A stretch of DNA of 64,000 nt from positions 46,030,277-46,094,276 of the forward strand of contig CM075862.1 in NCBI GenBank assembly GCA_037975125.1. The letters are read 5' to 3'. Made by a program: the position numbers and the translations under genes. Below, one piece after another: positions 15,329 through 28,024 of the stretch (its first letter is position 1; the number at the start of each line of letters is the position of its first letter). The DNA is from Latrodectus hesperus. Lineage: Eukaryota > Arthropoda > Arachnida > Araneae > Theridiidae. The notes beneath the pieces were generated by a model. The model worked only from the letters and a program-made list of their open reading frames with translations, made no database searches and was not told the DNA's origin.

Positions 15329-17106
15329 GCTTATCTCAAGAATTCATAAAAAATCAGTAATTAAATTTATTTGAAAAACAATTTTCGTTTTGAGATATCT
15401 TACCTGTCTATATATAATAACCAAAAGAATTGGTTGTGAATGTAATTCTTTCATTGCAAAAAGGACATGAAAATGCGGTAACTATGAATTGAATAGGCAA
15501 ATGCACATTTAATACTTTCTGAATAGGTTTTATTTAAGGAACAAGTTTTAACTCCTTTTGCATTTCATATTTTCAAAACTTTTCATTTTGTTCTGAATAG
15601 TGTGTTGAAATGGAAATAGTACGAAAACACAGTCAGAAAAATTCTATAATATTTAGTAAATTCTAGAATACTGATTTATATTTATATACACATCCAATAT
15701 AAAATAAAAATGAAAAGTATCAACATTTTTTAAAAAAAACTTTTAATTTACTGTTTTAATTGTCATTAATAATATTTTTATAACTAAAATATTTTACGAA
15801 TCATAATATTTTTAAGATTCCTTTTTTAATGTTAAGAATTACGAAACATAATTTCCTCAAACTAAAAAAATTAATAAGATTAAGCATGCAAATTATTCAG
15901 TTTAAATGTTAAACTTATATTTCTGCTATTGATATTAAATATAACATTAGACTCAACAATCAAACACACAATGTATAATAAGCATATAATAAAATTTATT
16001 TCTTTATAATCAGTCAATAATTATTAGATCTTTATACACACAGAACTTTAATCTTACAGAATGAATATAGAACACAAATTATATAATCAGGTATAAGAAT
16101 AACATGAATCTAGCTCCAAATTATGTACATAAATAGTTTAACAACACTGTATTACAATGCCAAACACTAATATTTTGCTAACACTTTTAGGAACAAGAAG
16201 AAAATGGTACATACATCAACTTGCTATTATGAAAAAGAATATTATATATTTATCTATATCTATAAATGAAAAGTTACAAAATTATATTATAATAATTTGA
16301 ATCCATTTTTAAAAAATATCAAAATGAATTTGATATCTTACTTTATTTTGCCCTCAAATTAAAAGTCAGTATTTCAAATTATTAAGAAACCCAAAGAAAC
16401 AAGTAAATGTTTTAAGCTATCAAAAAAAAAAAAAAAGATTTTCATCTTGAGAATAAAAATAAATTTTTCAGCATTTTAGGTATGTTTGAAAAAAAATTAA
16501 AATAAATGTTTCTTAATGTTTTTAAAGAGGATACTCTTCACACAGAGTGAAATACAAAAAAAACTACATTTATTGTTAGTAAAAATTCAAAATAAACATT
16601 CTTATAGAACGGATTTTTAATGTCTTATGCTCTGTTTCAATTTAAAATTATAACTTGGGTTTTTTAAAATACAGTACAAATCAGTACAGGATTTTTAAAA
16701 TATAGTACAATTTAACCCTTTCTATTTTGTAGAACTTTCCAAAAACTTGAAAAATTAACTGCGTTAAGAATGCTTTTTTACCATATATTAAAGCATTAAA
16801 TAACATTGTGTTTCAATAAAATATTTTTCAGAGAACAACAATGTAAAAAACATAATAACACTTAAAATTACAAAAAATTTTAATTTAGTTCACTAAAGTG
16901 ATATTGGAAGTTAATATTATTCTCTAGTCACAATGAAAAAGGAACTAATTTAAATGCATAAAGAATAACGGAACTTAAAAACAAGTTTTAAAGCTTTACA
17001 AAAACCTAACAAGAAGGTAGCTAATATTACTGTTGTATGAATTTCATATAAACTACTTTTAAATGTTAATTTGTTAAGTTTATTATCAGTGATTTCGCCT
17101 CTCTTG
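15329..17106. other. AT-rich stretch, no gene seen
   Basis: No coding frame or element end recognised. If the candidate minus-strand terminal exon at 17107-17256 is real, part of this would be its 3' untranslated region. Confidence 0.45.
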
Positions 17107-17256
17107 CTAAGATCCCTTTAGCAAATCAAGTTTCAGTTTTACTCCTACTGTCACTTTTTGCACACGAGGTTTAACTGGGTTTGCACACACCTTAAAGTGA
17201 CTTAAAAAACGTCTACAAATATCCAAACTCAAGTTGATATTCAAATCCAGACAAAG
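17107..17256 (-). CDS. Possible terminal exon, unknown protein
   Basis: A 50-codon minus-strand open frame ends at a TAG at 17107-17109. It reads SLDICRRFLSHFKVC, then ANPVKPRVQKV, then TVGVKLKLDLLKGS before the stop, and looks more protein-like than its stop-rich surroundings. There is no initiator ATG in it, so it would be a 3' exon or a relic; an AG that could act as an acceptor lies just upstream at 17213-17214. I do not recognise the family. The upstream exons, if any, would have to lie beyond the Tc1 element at 17814-19387. Confidence 0.25.
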   Translation of the reverse strand, partial: LCLDLNINLSLDICRRFLSHFKVCANPVKPRVQKVTVGVKLKLDLLKGS

Positions 17257-17813
17257 TTATCGAATTCATAAACACATGAATTGAAGACTAGCCGAATTAT
17301 TAATCAGTGACAAAGTATGCAACATTAAAGGAATTGAATTTTAAGACTTATATTTGGTAAATGCAGAGCACTTAAAAAAAGTATAAAAATTTAAAATAAA
17401 GTTAAGATTTAATAATTTTCCTGAAAATCAATAATTCTGAAAATATTTATATCTGTGTAGTGAGAAAAGTGTATGTGTTATTGAAGTTCATTTTTATTGT
17501 TCTCAAGCACACACTTACCTAAGTAAAGAGAAATTATACATATATTCCGTTGATTCTGCAAATAAGTGCAAAGTCAGTTTTTAAAATTTACTTTAAAGGA
17601 GAATATTAATTTTAAAAATTTATGTTTAAAAAGAGTGGTTCTAAATCGTGGAGATATTTTATCGCTTTAAACTCAAAATTGGCCATCAATATAATGTACA
17701 AATTCAATGACCTCAACTAGCAAATAATTTTTGCTAGTAACTTCGCAGTTAGCTTCGATTTCATAATCAATCTGTGATGATGAACTAATACACAATTTAA
17801 AAACGTTTAATTA

Positions 17814-19387
17814 CAGTGAAGGCAAAAAGTATTGACACATCTAGTTTTTTGCAAATTATGAATTTAATAAATAAAACAATTCATTCAATTAAGAATAAAC
17901 AAAATGCTTATGATTAACTGAAACAATGTGTACTTCACAAAATTTTTTAATTTTAAATATTATATATAAATATAATAAAATACATAAATCTACTTGGAAA
18001 AAAGTATTGGCACATTTTCATCATTTGACGTTAATCAACGTTTAATTTAAATTTAATATTTAGTAAAAAGTCCATTTGCATCAATAATTGCTTGGAGACG
18101 CCTGGGCATTGAGTGAACAAAGTTTTGGATCAAGTCTAAGCTTATTTTGTCCCATTCTTCAGCCAAAAGTTGTTTCAAATGATTACTTCCTGTAATGTGG
18201 TGTTTTCTCACCATCACATGTAGAGAATGCTATAAATTTTCAATTATATTTACATCTGGTGATTGGGGAGGAGTGTGAAGCTGTTTTGGTACATTGTACA
18301 GTAACCATTCTTTGGCTCTGAGTACAGTATGTTTTGGGTCGCTGTCCTGCTGAAACATAGTCACTTTGAAGTCCCATTTTTGTAACACTTGCTTTCAGAT
18401 TATCACGCAAAATGTTCACATACTCTTCTTTATTCAAATTGCCTTCAATAGAAACATGGTTTCCAACACCATTATATGAAACACATCCCCACACCATAAC
18501 ATGCCCACCTCCGTACTTTACATTAACAATCACATTTTTCTTCTTTAACTCTTCGTTTTTTCTTCGCCAAATTGTCCTTTTACCGTCAGAACCAAACACA
18601 TTAAACTTGCTTTCGTCCGTGAAAACAACAGTTTTCCAAAAATCAAGAGGTTTGTTTATGTATTCTTTGGCAAAAGCGAGGCGTTTCTGACGATTTATTT
18701 CACTGATAAAAGGTTTTTTCTTGGTGTTCTGCCATGTAGACCAACAGAGTGCAGTACATTTCTTATTGTTCTTTCAGAGACCTGTACTCCAGAAACTGAC
18801 TCGACCATATTAGCCAAATTTCTCGCGCTGGCATAATTATTTTTTTCGACTTCTTTCATAACTTTTCTCACCATTCTAGCATTTAGCTTCTTTGGTCGTC
18901 CTGTGCGCTTTTGGTTTTCAACCGTACCACGTTCTTCATACCTTTTACACACATTTCTCACTGAGGAAAAACTTAAATTTAAATAAGCAGCAATTTCACG
19001 ATATGTTTTTTCTTGATTTCGCAGCAAAATTATCTTTTCACGTGTGCCTATACTAAGTTCTTTTGTTTTAGGCATAACTAGTTAATTTAAATATTTATAT
19101 AAATTTATACACTTAGAAACTTTGTTCACAATTTATACTATGTATTATAGCTAAACAGTGAAACAAAACTAACTACAAAATTTAGAGAACACTAATTGTG
19201 CCAATACTTATTTCCACTTGACTTACTTAAACAATTTATTTTTTAAAATAAAATTGGTCGTTAAACAAAATTTTTAAAACACCTTTATATCAATGTAAAT
19301 TTTTTTTTGGTTGTGAAAAAATTGTTATGATTTTCTTAAGAGTTAACGTTAAAAAACATTTTGTGCCAATACAATTTGCCGCCACTG
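17814..19387 (-). mobile_element. Second Tc1-like transposon, complete but inactive
   Basis: The left end CAGTGAAGGCAAAAAGTATT pairs with an inverted right end starting CAGTGGCGGCAAATTGTATT. The left flank is TA (17812-17813); the right flank is AA where a TA is expected, consistent with decay of the target duplication. Length is 1574 bp. It is a different Tc1 family from the element at 13802, with unrelated ends and a divergent transposase. Confidence 0.88.
18053..19075 (-). pseudogene. Tc1-type transposase, broken
   Basis: Start at 19075 (MPKTKELSIGTREKI) and stop at 18053-18055 (end NGLFTKY) span 1023 bases, the normal length for a 340-residue Tc1 transposase. Order: helix-turn-helix with REIAAYLNLSFSSVRNV, hook TGRPKKL, second HTH, then catalytic VVFTDESKFN, FQQDSDPKHT and SPDVNIIENL. 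Lesions: a one-base slip in an A run near 18710, a frameshift near 18357 just before FQQDSD, and a tryptophan-to-stop change after NIIENL. It is clearly inactive. Confidence 0.9.
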
Positions 19388-20436
19388 AATCTTGTTAAAA
19401 ACGGTTTGAAATAGTATTAAGTTCTTAAAAATCAGAATAAGAGTAAGGAGATAAATAAAATTGCATAAAATATTAAATTATAAACTTTAATACTAGTTGC
19501 GAGTTGCTTGAACCTCACTTAAGCAATGTTGTAATTTAATTTTCTTAAAAATTCATTTCCAAGATAAATTTGGTTTTCCAGTCTTTTTCGTATAGGCTTG
19601 AATAATTTGACCTGTATCTAATAATATCTGTTAAAAACTTCTTTCATCAAAACATAAATATTACTGTAATTGTGTTGTATTAAAAATTGTCAAACTCAGA
19701 ATTACATACAATACTTACAGAGATATAGTTTAGATAACACGCATTAAGACTACACTTTAAATGAGAGAACATACATTAAAGTAAGAAGCAAACATGTATG
19801 CCAACATACTAATAGAGTATATTCAAACATATGCATTCTGGATTTATCATTTGTGCCACTATATTCGAGTAAGACTTCACCTCAGAAATATTTCGAATAA
19901 TTTACATATAAAAATTGAAAATTTGATTGAATTATAAATTGAATATTTGATTTAATTATAAGAATAGAATATTAATGAAAGCTATGGCCTATAGAATTAA
20001 TGGTGTTCACAATATATGATTTGATTAAAATTTGAGATTATTTTAGTATTAAATGAAAGAAAACTGTTCAAATTTTGAATAGAGAAACTAGAAGAGTTTT
20101 ATCTGAAGAAAGTTAAGGATTTTATTTATATCAATTATAGTTTTGGCAAAATTCTCAAACAGAAAATTCACGAAATTTGTATTTGCAAGGTGTTAGTAAT
20201 TAATAATACATTTCAAAACTTTCATTTGTTATATTATTGACGTTTTCTGAAAAATATGAAGCAATGTTTTAGTGAAGTAACATTTAAACTCCTAATATTA
20301 TTATGATTAATTATTAAATAAGCTTTGAGGGCTGAGTCTCCTTTATCCCTTGAGACAATGACTCATAATTTCGAACCTGGCTCAATGGTCGTGATTGTCA
20401 GCTCAAACAATATGGAAGAATACGCTCTTTATAAAC

Positions 20437-20437
<1 letters not shown>
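19388..20437. other. No gene seen
   Basis: AT-rich with no recognisable coding frame or repeat end. A GGTTCGAAA-like B-box on the minus strand near 20372-20380 lacks a matching A-box. Confidence 0.45.
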
Positions 20438-20529
<92 letters not shown>

Positions 20530-20548
20530 GAGAGAGAAAGTAGAGAGT
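20438..20548. repeat. (TA)n(GA)n microsatellite
   Basis: About 88 bases of TA repeat (20438-20525) followed by an imperfect GA tract. The YI-repeat open frame across it is not a gene. Confidence 0.96.
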
Positions 20549-22445
20549 ATGCATGAACGACGTCATACTACATTTTCGCTCATTCTGTGTATCTTTTAAA
20601 CCCCAAAATGAGTGGCAAAAGAGACTGTATCGCTGCTACGTTGGGACAACTGCAACATTTGATCAAAAAAATTCTATTGCTTGTTTGGAAAACACCAGAT
20701 ATATAACTTATAAGATGTTAGGTCTTAAACTGCTGTTATTGTGGATTTATACTTCGGAATAAAGTATTTATTAAAATCTATTAAACTACTGATGGAATTT
20801 TGCAGTATATTTCCTGTAGCGGGATAAGCAGCTCATGTTTAATTTTTAATAGTTTAATACGACAACTTCAACTAATCTGGCAATCGAATTTTGCTAGCCA
20901 TGCAAATATTTCCACTTAAAGTTCGATAAATCATGATATACCACGCTGTATGGACAGAAGCATTATTGTGCTCTTATAAAGAAAAGAAACTGATTTAAGT
21001 TATTGTCATAGTGTCAGAAGCATATTAATGTCGAAATAATATTTATACTCACCGTTAGAAATAGACATGTTAATTAAGAAAAATGGGTAAAACCTAAATA
21101 ACATCAACTATCATCTATAATTTTCACTATTACCTATTGTTGTAAAGATGGAAAAAAATGATTATTTTCCAGAAATGTAAACCAAGTTTATATCCATGAA
21201 AAATTTGAAAATTCCTAAGAATATTGGAAGTCTTCGGAAGTTTTGAAATTTTTCAGATGATAAGGAAAATTTTGAAGTTTTCTTATGAAAATGTATTAAA
21301 ATAAATATAAAATATTTTTTACTGTTAAATTTTTAGGAACCAATTGAAAAACCGATATTTTTTCTTAAGTTTTCTAAAAAGAATATTACTATTTAAATAT
21401 TTTTCAATGATTTGATTTTAAAATATACAATACAATTATCCTTATTAATAAATTATAGAAAATAATATCCCGTGTAAAGAAAACAGTTTAGTATTAATTA
21501 ACAATTACGAATAGCTTTAATATTAAATGTTCGAGAAAATATTTTTAATCGGGAATTTATGACCATAAAGGATGAAAATAAAGGTTTGTTCTTACAGTCG
21601 TGAGAAATAAATCTTGATATATTTTTTTATAAATACTGATTCATTGTTTTTATACTATATTGATTAATATTTTTGCTTTTGACAGCACGAAACAGTATTT
21701 ATCAACTTTTCCATTAGAAGACAAAACAAGTTTTTGCATCATAGTTACGTGGTTTACTGCACTTCGCTTTATATCTGTAAAGCAAATCAAACTTTTAAAA
21801 GAAATGTGATTGGTTGCATTTATTTTATCACGAATTCCCAAAAATTCCTCAAAAAATTCCTGGTTTATTCCAAAAATTCTCAAGTAAACACACGTGCTTC
21901 AAAATTTCCGAGAATTTTACATCTCGGCTGTTATTGCCATTAATTCCAATAAGTAATGTTCGTCATTTATTAGCTGGATCCATACAGAATTCATATCCTT
22001 CATTGTCATTTTTCATTTTACATGCTGTTTTTGCACTACTTGAAAGTTCGATGATGATGATATTTGCATGACAGTGTTGCTACAATTGTTGCTGCTAGTA
22101 AATTGTCCTCTACAACCTCTACCAAAGACTTCTGTCTAGTATTTTGTCCAAGCAGCATCAATATCAAAAGAACTTAATCTCCTTTCCAAAAAGCATGGAC
22201 TTAAAGCATGTCAAGAATATCTTGTTCATGATAGTCATTTCAGTTTAAACTTTTAAATTCCGGAATTCCATAAATATTTCAATCCACTTATTTTGCAGTT
22301 CTAACGTGATATTAAACAACAATTAAAAATATGAACAAAATGCAACCTGCATCAATAAGCATACGCTTCTTCTAAAACTCGCAGATGGGTCAACAACACT
22401 TAATAATGTACCACATCAGCTGCAAAGGATTTAATAAATTACCTA
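20549..22445. other. No gene recognised
   Basis: Several 60-85-codon open frames exist on both strands (for example around 21650-21883 minus and 21814-22071 plus), but none shows a motif that I can place. The minus-strand region 21650-22330 has slightly protein-like runs (DDNLLAATIVATLSC) and may be a worn element. Confidence 0.35.
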
Positions 22446-22948
22446 AAGCAGTTTCTTTGGCATGTAAACTTAGTTTGTTTTAAATCACGTGATCAACAAT
22501 ATTTGTATAAATATTTAGCTGCATCATGGTTTCGTTCCTATTGATAGATTTGTAAGGTGAGTTGTCTTTTTTAGCGATTAAGAAGATGTAAGACTACATT
22601 TTTCTTTGTATCAACGATTCTTAGACTTTCATCAAGTCATGTTAACAGAAAAAATTTTCGATAACTTTTATAAGCGTTCATTTTTGGTTACAGCAGGATC
22701 CTACAGTAGTTTCTTTACTGCCAAACTTGGTTTGTTTTAAATCATGTAATCAATAAAATTTCAAACGCTTAGCTGCAATATTGATTCCTATCGCTAGATT
22801 TGAGGTGAGTTTTTCTTTGTCATTTTATGATTAAACAAATGTTATGTTTCTCTTAATACATAAGATTTAGAAATTCTTTCCTCAAATCGTATTAAGAAAA
22901 TTTTTGTAAGACTTTATCAGTATTTATTTTTGATAACAGCAGGAGGTA
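22446..22948. repeat. Diverged tandem duplication, two ~250-bp units
   Basis: Unit 1 (about 22446-22702) and unit 2 (about 22703-22948) share in order AGTTTCTTT, GTTTGTTTTAAATCA, TTAGCTGCA, GATTCCTATCG/GTTCCTATTG, TAGATTTG, AGGTGAGTT and a final TTACAGCAGGA/TAACAGCAGGA. They are direct, adjacent copies with substitutions and small indels. No coding frame spans them. Confidence 0.75.
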
Positions 22949-23165
22949 TAATTAAACTAAATTTTTTTCATACAAATAATACTAAATAGTTTAAATAAAA
23001 AAAGTAAAAATAAATCGCGATTTAAAACTAAGATATCTATGAAGTAAAAATCTGCGCTTAATCTTGGGATTTAAGAGAATCAGTTTTTAATGACTTTAAA
23101 TTAACGATGTAATGTTGCGAAATATAAATAAAAATTAAAAATAGCCATATTATCTAAATAAAAAT

Positions 23166-23340
23166 TAGCTGACCCATGGAGTTGTTAGCGACCCTAACTT
23201 CAAAGCAGTAGGTCTCCGGTTCGAATCCTGGTTTGAGCATGAATGTTCCTTTATCAGTGCATGTGTGTGTTCCTATATCCTTACAGTTTCGGAGCAACGA
23301 TGGCGCACCCACTGTATAAGTTGCTTCACCTTTGTCCCTT
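23166..23340 (+). mobile_element. tRNA-derived SINE, copy B
   Basis: The segment with TTAGCGACCCTAACTTCAAA, then GCAGTAGGTC, a perfect B-box GGTTCGAATCC at 23218-23228 and GAATGTTCCTTTATC is the same family as copy A at 3955. The A-box area (GACCCATGGAGTTG) is more worn. The 3' end is not defined. Confidence 0.7.
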
Positions 23341-26288
23341 ATAGATCCTATTCTAAAATCAACCGGTCAGTTTGGATTAAAAAATATTGCAAATTCAGTT
23401 TTTTTAAAGTAACTGCATCACGTACCAATAAAACTTATATTTTCATATTTAAGATTTAAACTGATCTATTTAAAATGCGTTTCTAAAAGTCTTTTATAGT
23501 AGATTAAGAATAAAAAAATCAATTTTATGTTTGAAGAAAACAAATGCGTCAATTTTATTGAAATATTATAAACTCTAATAATTTCGCTAGTATTAAAAAG
23601 AATTTTTTTAAAGAATGGTAGAACTCAAGAAGCCCTCAATTTAGAACTTGAGTCAATTCTAATTTAGAAGTTAGATATCTGAAGTGAGGGTTCTGGAAAG
23701 TGTGTAAGAACTTGTACTTAATGTATGTATTACACCTAAATCTATATTTAGAATTGTGGATGTTAAATTTTCATATGGATATTGACAATTATATAAATGA
23801 TGAGAACTATATAAAGTATTTCCTAAATATCAAATACAGTCCCATTAATGATCAGCACTGCTATGAATAGTAAATTTAAAATTTTAAAATATAAATGAAA
23901 CTTTTATACAACTTGATTGTGTTGCACCAGCATACTTCCCTGTACTTGATAAAAATAAACGATACAAAATTTTATACCAAATTCCCTTATTCATAGCATT
24001 AGAATAACTTCTATTTGAAACTGACTTCTGCGGTTTCTATTCCAAAATGTCTTTCATTCACATAAAGTACACATTTCATTCCTTTTGATAAAAAATATCA
24101 CATTTTTATTCGAAAAATGTATGTATATTAACTTACAGAAGCTTCTCTTCATTGTGAAATTTTCTGTACTAAAAAATTTCAAATTTTGTTGATGAAATCT
24201 TCATTTTTTTGTATTTAAGCAGATCCTTAAATAATCTAGTGTTTTTTAAGAGTATATTTTGAATTTATACACGTACATTGTGAGTACGTGTGATATTTTG
24301 GTATTTAATATTTCTAGTGCATCCATTATAAAAAATGTATTCTTAAAATTTCGTTTTGGTGTAAAGTACAAATTTACTGTATATTAGTATAATAATTTTG
24401 AGCATTTTTCTCAATCGTAACAAAGCAGTACCTTATGGATTGTTTTGAATATGGAAAAATATTTAAGATTTATGAGAAAAACTTAACTCTCTAAATATTT
24501 TTATAGAATGACTTTTATGAAATATAAATTTGGACTAAAATCAAAGACTCTGTATGAATAAATTTTTCTTAGTTTAATTTCTTATATTTCAGGTGTTTAA
24601 AATTTGAAGCCGAGAAAATGAAGCTACTGCACGATATTAAATGATGCGCCCAGTTGACAAATTAAGTATCCATTTTTATTTCTAAAATATTTGCAATTTT
24701 TATCTAAAAGCATTTCAAAGAATAGCGAGTTTTAAAAGTTTCTGTGTGCAAAGTTATGTTTCAACAACTTCAAGATCTTTTTAGTATTAGTAACGATTAA
24801 GGATTTTTATAAGTTTTTCTTGCAGAGAGTAACTTTTTCATACCAAAAATATATAAATTTAGATTTCAATTCATCAATTACACAAAAGATTATGTAAATA
24901 GGTGAAAGAATTTTACTATTTTTCTAAGATTACAAACTCTTCACATTTAACTTGAATTGTTATATTTACCACTTCACAACACTAAATATTTAGAAATATC
25001 AGGATATTATTTACATTGCAATTCAATGTATCTATTTTCATGAGCATATTTTTCATGTTTTTTACTTGTTGAGTATTTTTTTAATAATTAGCGTCTAAAA
25101 TGAACAATAATTAAAAATAAAATCAAATTTTTACGGAAAATTTCTCTCAACACTTCTAAATTCAAATAGACTTCGTTGTTCGCAATCTTAACTCCAAACC
25201 TGATATTGGAATTCATATAATACAACAAACTAAAATAACTTATTGCTAAAGAATATAACAGCATGATATTTAAACAATTAACATAAATTTAAGTCTTATA
25301 AAAATTCAAAACTTTAATTATTAATTATACTAATATGTAAAGAATCCTTTTCAACAAATTTTCACGCACGAAATAAGTCAACATTGCATGATGTAGTTAA
25401 ATTTACATCGAATTGATTGTTGAAAAATAGGTTCTCTTTAAAATGTTGCAAGTATTTATCCGCAGGCTGCTAAACTGTTAAAATCTGGACTGTTCATGGG
25501 TTCGATTGCTATCTCTAGACTAAATGTCTTGTGGTTTAGAATCCCCTTTAAACTAGATTTAGGATTAGCCTTCGATTGTAAGCTTATGCAATATAACTGA
25601 TGTAGCGTTTAACTTTAACATCTATAAATATCAATGCTGTACTTGTAAATCGAACTGCCAAAGGGAATTCTTTTCAAATATGAATTTTATATGAATAGCA
25701 AAGTAGCTTATAATAATGAAATATTTAATTTTATAAAGTAATATCTTATCTGTTACCCTTAGTAAAATTTTTAACTTTGTCATAATCTGTTTTCTGAATG
25801 TAAGTGAACTCTTCAGGCTGAGCTGGCAACCGAATAGTAAGTGTTTTGTTGTTCAATTCAGTGTATCTAGGTATGATTCTCACTCGTGTGTGTAGGGCTT
25901 GCATATTTGTAACAATGTGATTTTACTATAAATTGAAGATCTTGGTTAAATTATTTATCATTGCAGAAATGAGTTGTGTCAAAGAATTGCGGTATTAAAT
26001 TTGACTGGCAACTTTCATATAATTACCTTATTTTTTTATAATTGTACAGAAAGAATGGGTATGTTATTTGTTAATGTTTAAAAACTGTAAGTAATCCTCA
26101 AAATATATTAATTGGTTCTTTGTCCAGAATAGTTACTTTAAAAACTTGTTCTTGGCTTATTCTTAAAAATTCAGTCTTTGGAAGAATTTTACTTCATATT
26201 TCTATTTAATACTTAAATACTTAGAAAAATATCAAATGAAAATATAATTTCAATCATTGAAAATAAGGAAAAATGCTTTGTGTATCTC
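23341..26288. other. AT-rich stretch, no firm gene
   Basis: No recognisable protein family. One exon-like piece on the plus strand at 24593-24644 follows a TATATTTCAG acceptor and encodes CLKFEAEKMKLLHDIK then stop; it is too short to support alone. A B-box-like GGGTTCGATTGC near 25500 may be a very old SINE. Confidence 0.35.
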
Positions 26289-26336
26289 TAATCTTATTCA
26301 TATACCTCATTTCCATGAGGTATATGAATAAGATTA
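26289..26336. repeat. Perfect 22-bp inverted repeat, 4-base loop
   Basis: Arms 26289-26310 and 26315-26336 are exactly complementary and the loop is TTCC. The outer arm begins TAATCTTATTCATATACC. See the second palindrome at 26900, which shares the same seven outer bases. Confidence 0.95.
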
Positions 26337-26899
26337 TCGGTTAATTCGTTAAGGCCTTCGTCTTTATTGCTTAACTTCGTGGCTAATATTACTATTATAG
26401 GTGTGAGTATCCTTAATGGTTTTGAATTCATTTTAAATCAAAGGTTTTCCAATGGCCGGAACTATGGAATTTACAAATTGTGAACAAATTAAATCATTCA
26501 AAAGAAAAATCCTATTGTCAGTTTCACCATTACACAGATCTGATGTCAAACTAACAAGTCTGTGTATTGTGCATACTAGTTTTAATCAAACACTTGATTT
26601 TTAACGATCCTAACTGTTTTGCTATATCCAAAGCCCTACTCTGCACAGCATATTTTGACTGCCCTAACTTTAATCACGCACACTTCGTATTCCATATACC
26701 AATTTTAAATTTTTAAAGCTACATCTTGTTGGATCGATTCCTCACTAATCTTTTTGCTTTTCCCATTGAACATTATTTTTATAAAATATTCCACAACAAA
26801 AAACTCTTTTATTTAACATGGAATTGTCTTCGGCAGAATCTAGCACAAGCAAACACAATCATTAAATCGTTCTCTAAACTCTGTTGCTATGGTAAACAA

Positions 26900-26953
26900 T
26901 AATCTTCGTTTTATGAATGCTCTAAATTTAGAGCATTCATAAAACGAAGATTA
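26900..26953. repeat. Perfect 54-bp palindrome, no loop
   Basis: Arms 26900-26926 and 26927-26953 are exact reverse complements (27 bp each), with the centre at AAATTT. The outer arm begins TAATCTTCGTTTTATGAATG. Perfect conservation of both arms in otherwise decayed DNA suggests a recent origin or a sequencing fold-back. Confidence 0.95.
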
Positions 26954-27060
26954 AAGTTCCCTACCTTAAGTTACTAAAAACTTAATTTTCAAATTGAGTA
27001 AAAATTATAAATCGATGAAAGTTTTATTTTTTAAACATATAACGCTTTCCTATAATAAGG

Positions 27061-27329
27061 AGCCGCGAACCAACTCCTGTAACCCTGGTGTTATGCGATC
27101 CATGCCTAGGGTGAATGGCACTGCGGTTAGTGTCTAAACGGAGCCTTTAATTGCCTGGCAACCCTCTAGAATATTCTGCCTTACCCAGCATCTCAGACTC
27201 TACTGAGCGGACTTTTGTTTTCATGAGATTTTTCATTCTCTTCACTGGCGGAGAAAAGCAAAAATCTAACTGATTTTTACAGGTACAACTCCTGAGATAG
27301 ACAAGTCTCCAAAAGACAAGGTAACTCAA
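27061..27329 (+). repeat. Direct-repeat copy 1 (element 5' region)
   Basis: It starts GCCGCGAACCA and contains CCTGGTGTTATGCGA, a CTAGAATATTCTGCCTT-type segment, and TTTTTACAGGTAC before a K/E-rich reading frame. The same order recurs about 965 bases downstream at 28025, with roughly 70 percent visible identity. I interpret it as the 5' leader of a DUF4780-type retroelement. Confidence 0.75.
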
Positions 27330-27960
27330 GAGAAAAGTAGCGAGGGAAGTAGGAATGACCTCTCAACCGTCAACATCAAGAGATGGTCAGGATGACTTAA
27401 CCAGTGTGACTGCCTCTCTAGATAAGGTCAAAATTAAGAAAGTTTTCCGGTGCTCAGAAGAAACGACTGACCAAGGGAAGGAAGTGCGCTGAATGAACTT
27501 GAGTTGAAAAACCCAATGGCAAAGACGAAAAGAGACAAAATTCTGGGATGGAGCAGGACTCGGCGTCTAAGACTGCCAGGATGGTCAGGCTTAGGGGTGA
27601 AACCTACAGGAGGACCCTCAAGGTAGTCAAGATGGCTGTAGTTCCTGAAGGAGATCATGTTAACCGTTTGGCTGAATAATAGACTGTCGACCTGGAGCTT
27701 CTGATATTAGAAAAAATTACAAGGAATGATGAGGGCTTTGCCCCTACTTTCCCATCATGTAAGTTGGAAAGGGGGATATTATCAACTGTGCAGATCTGGA
27801 GAGCTCTAAGTAGCTGGAACAGAATGGCAGTGATATTAACTCCTGGCAGGAGCAACATCTTTTGATGGGTGAGGCAAAGAAACTTGTCAGAACCACCAAA
27901 ATTATTGCTAATCTTCAAAGATATGCTGCCTGGCGCCTGAGCAGCTACCAGGCACGTCGG
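27330..27960 (+). pseudogene. DUF4780-type retroelement ORF1, broken
   Basis: The plus-strand frame resembles the gag-like DUF4780 proteins common in arthropod retroelements: a basic, low-complexity N-terminal part (RLTKGRKCA, then NGKDEKRQNSGMEQDSASK), then KVVKMAVVPEGD, GFAPTFPSCKLERGILS, and after a frameshift CADLESSK*LEQNGSDINSW and EAKKLVRTTKIIANL. Those short motifs (AVVPE, PxF, CAD.xSxxWL, RTTKI) are the DUF4780 pattern as I remember it. Two tandem stops follow HVNRLAE, and the conserved tryptophan is a TAG. No RT domain follows. Confidence 0.68.
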
Positions 27961-28024
27961 CAGGTGGTGGATCACCGAACGTCCTGTAGGAATGACAGGA
28001 TATCCTTGAATATAGAATCAGAGG

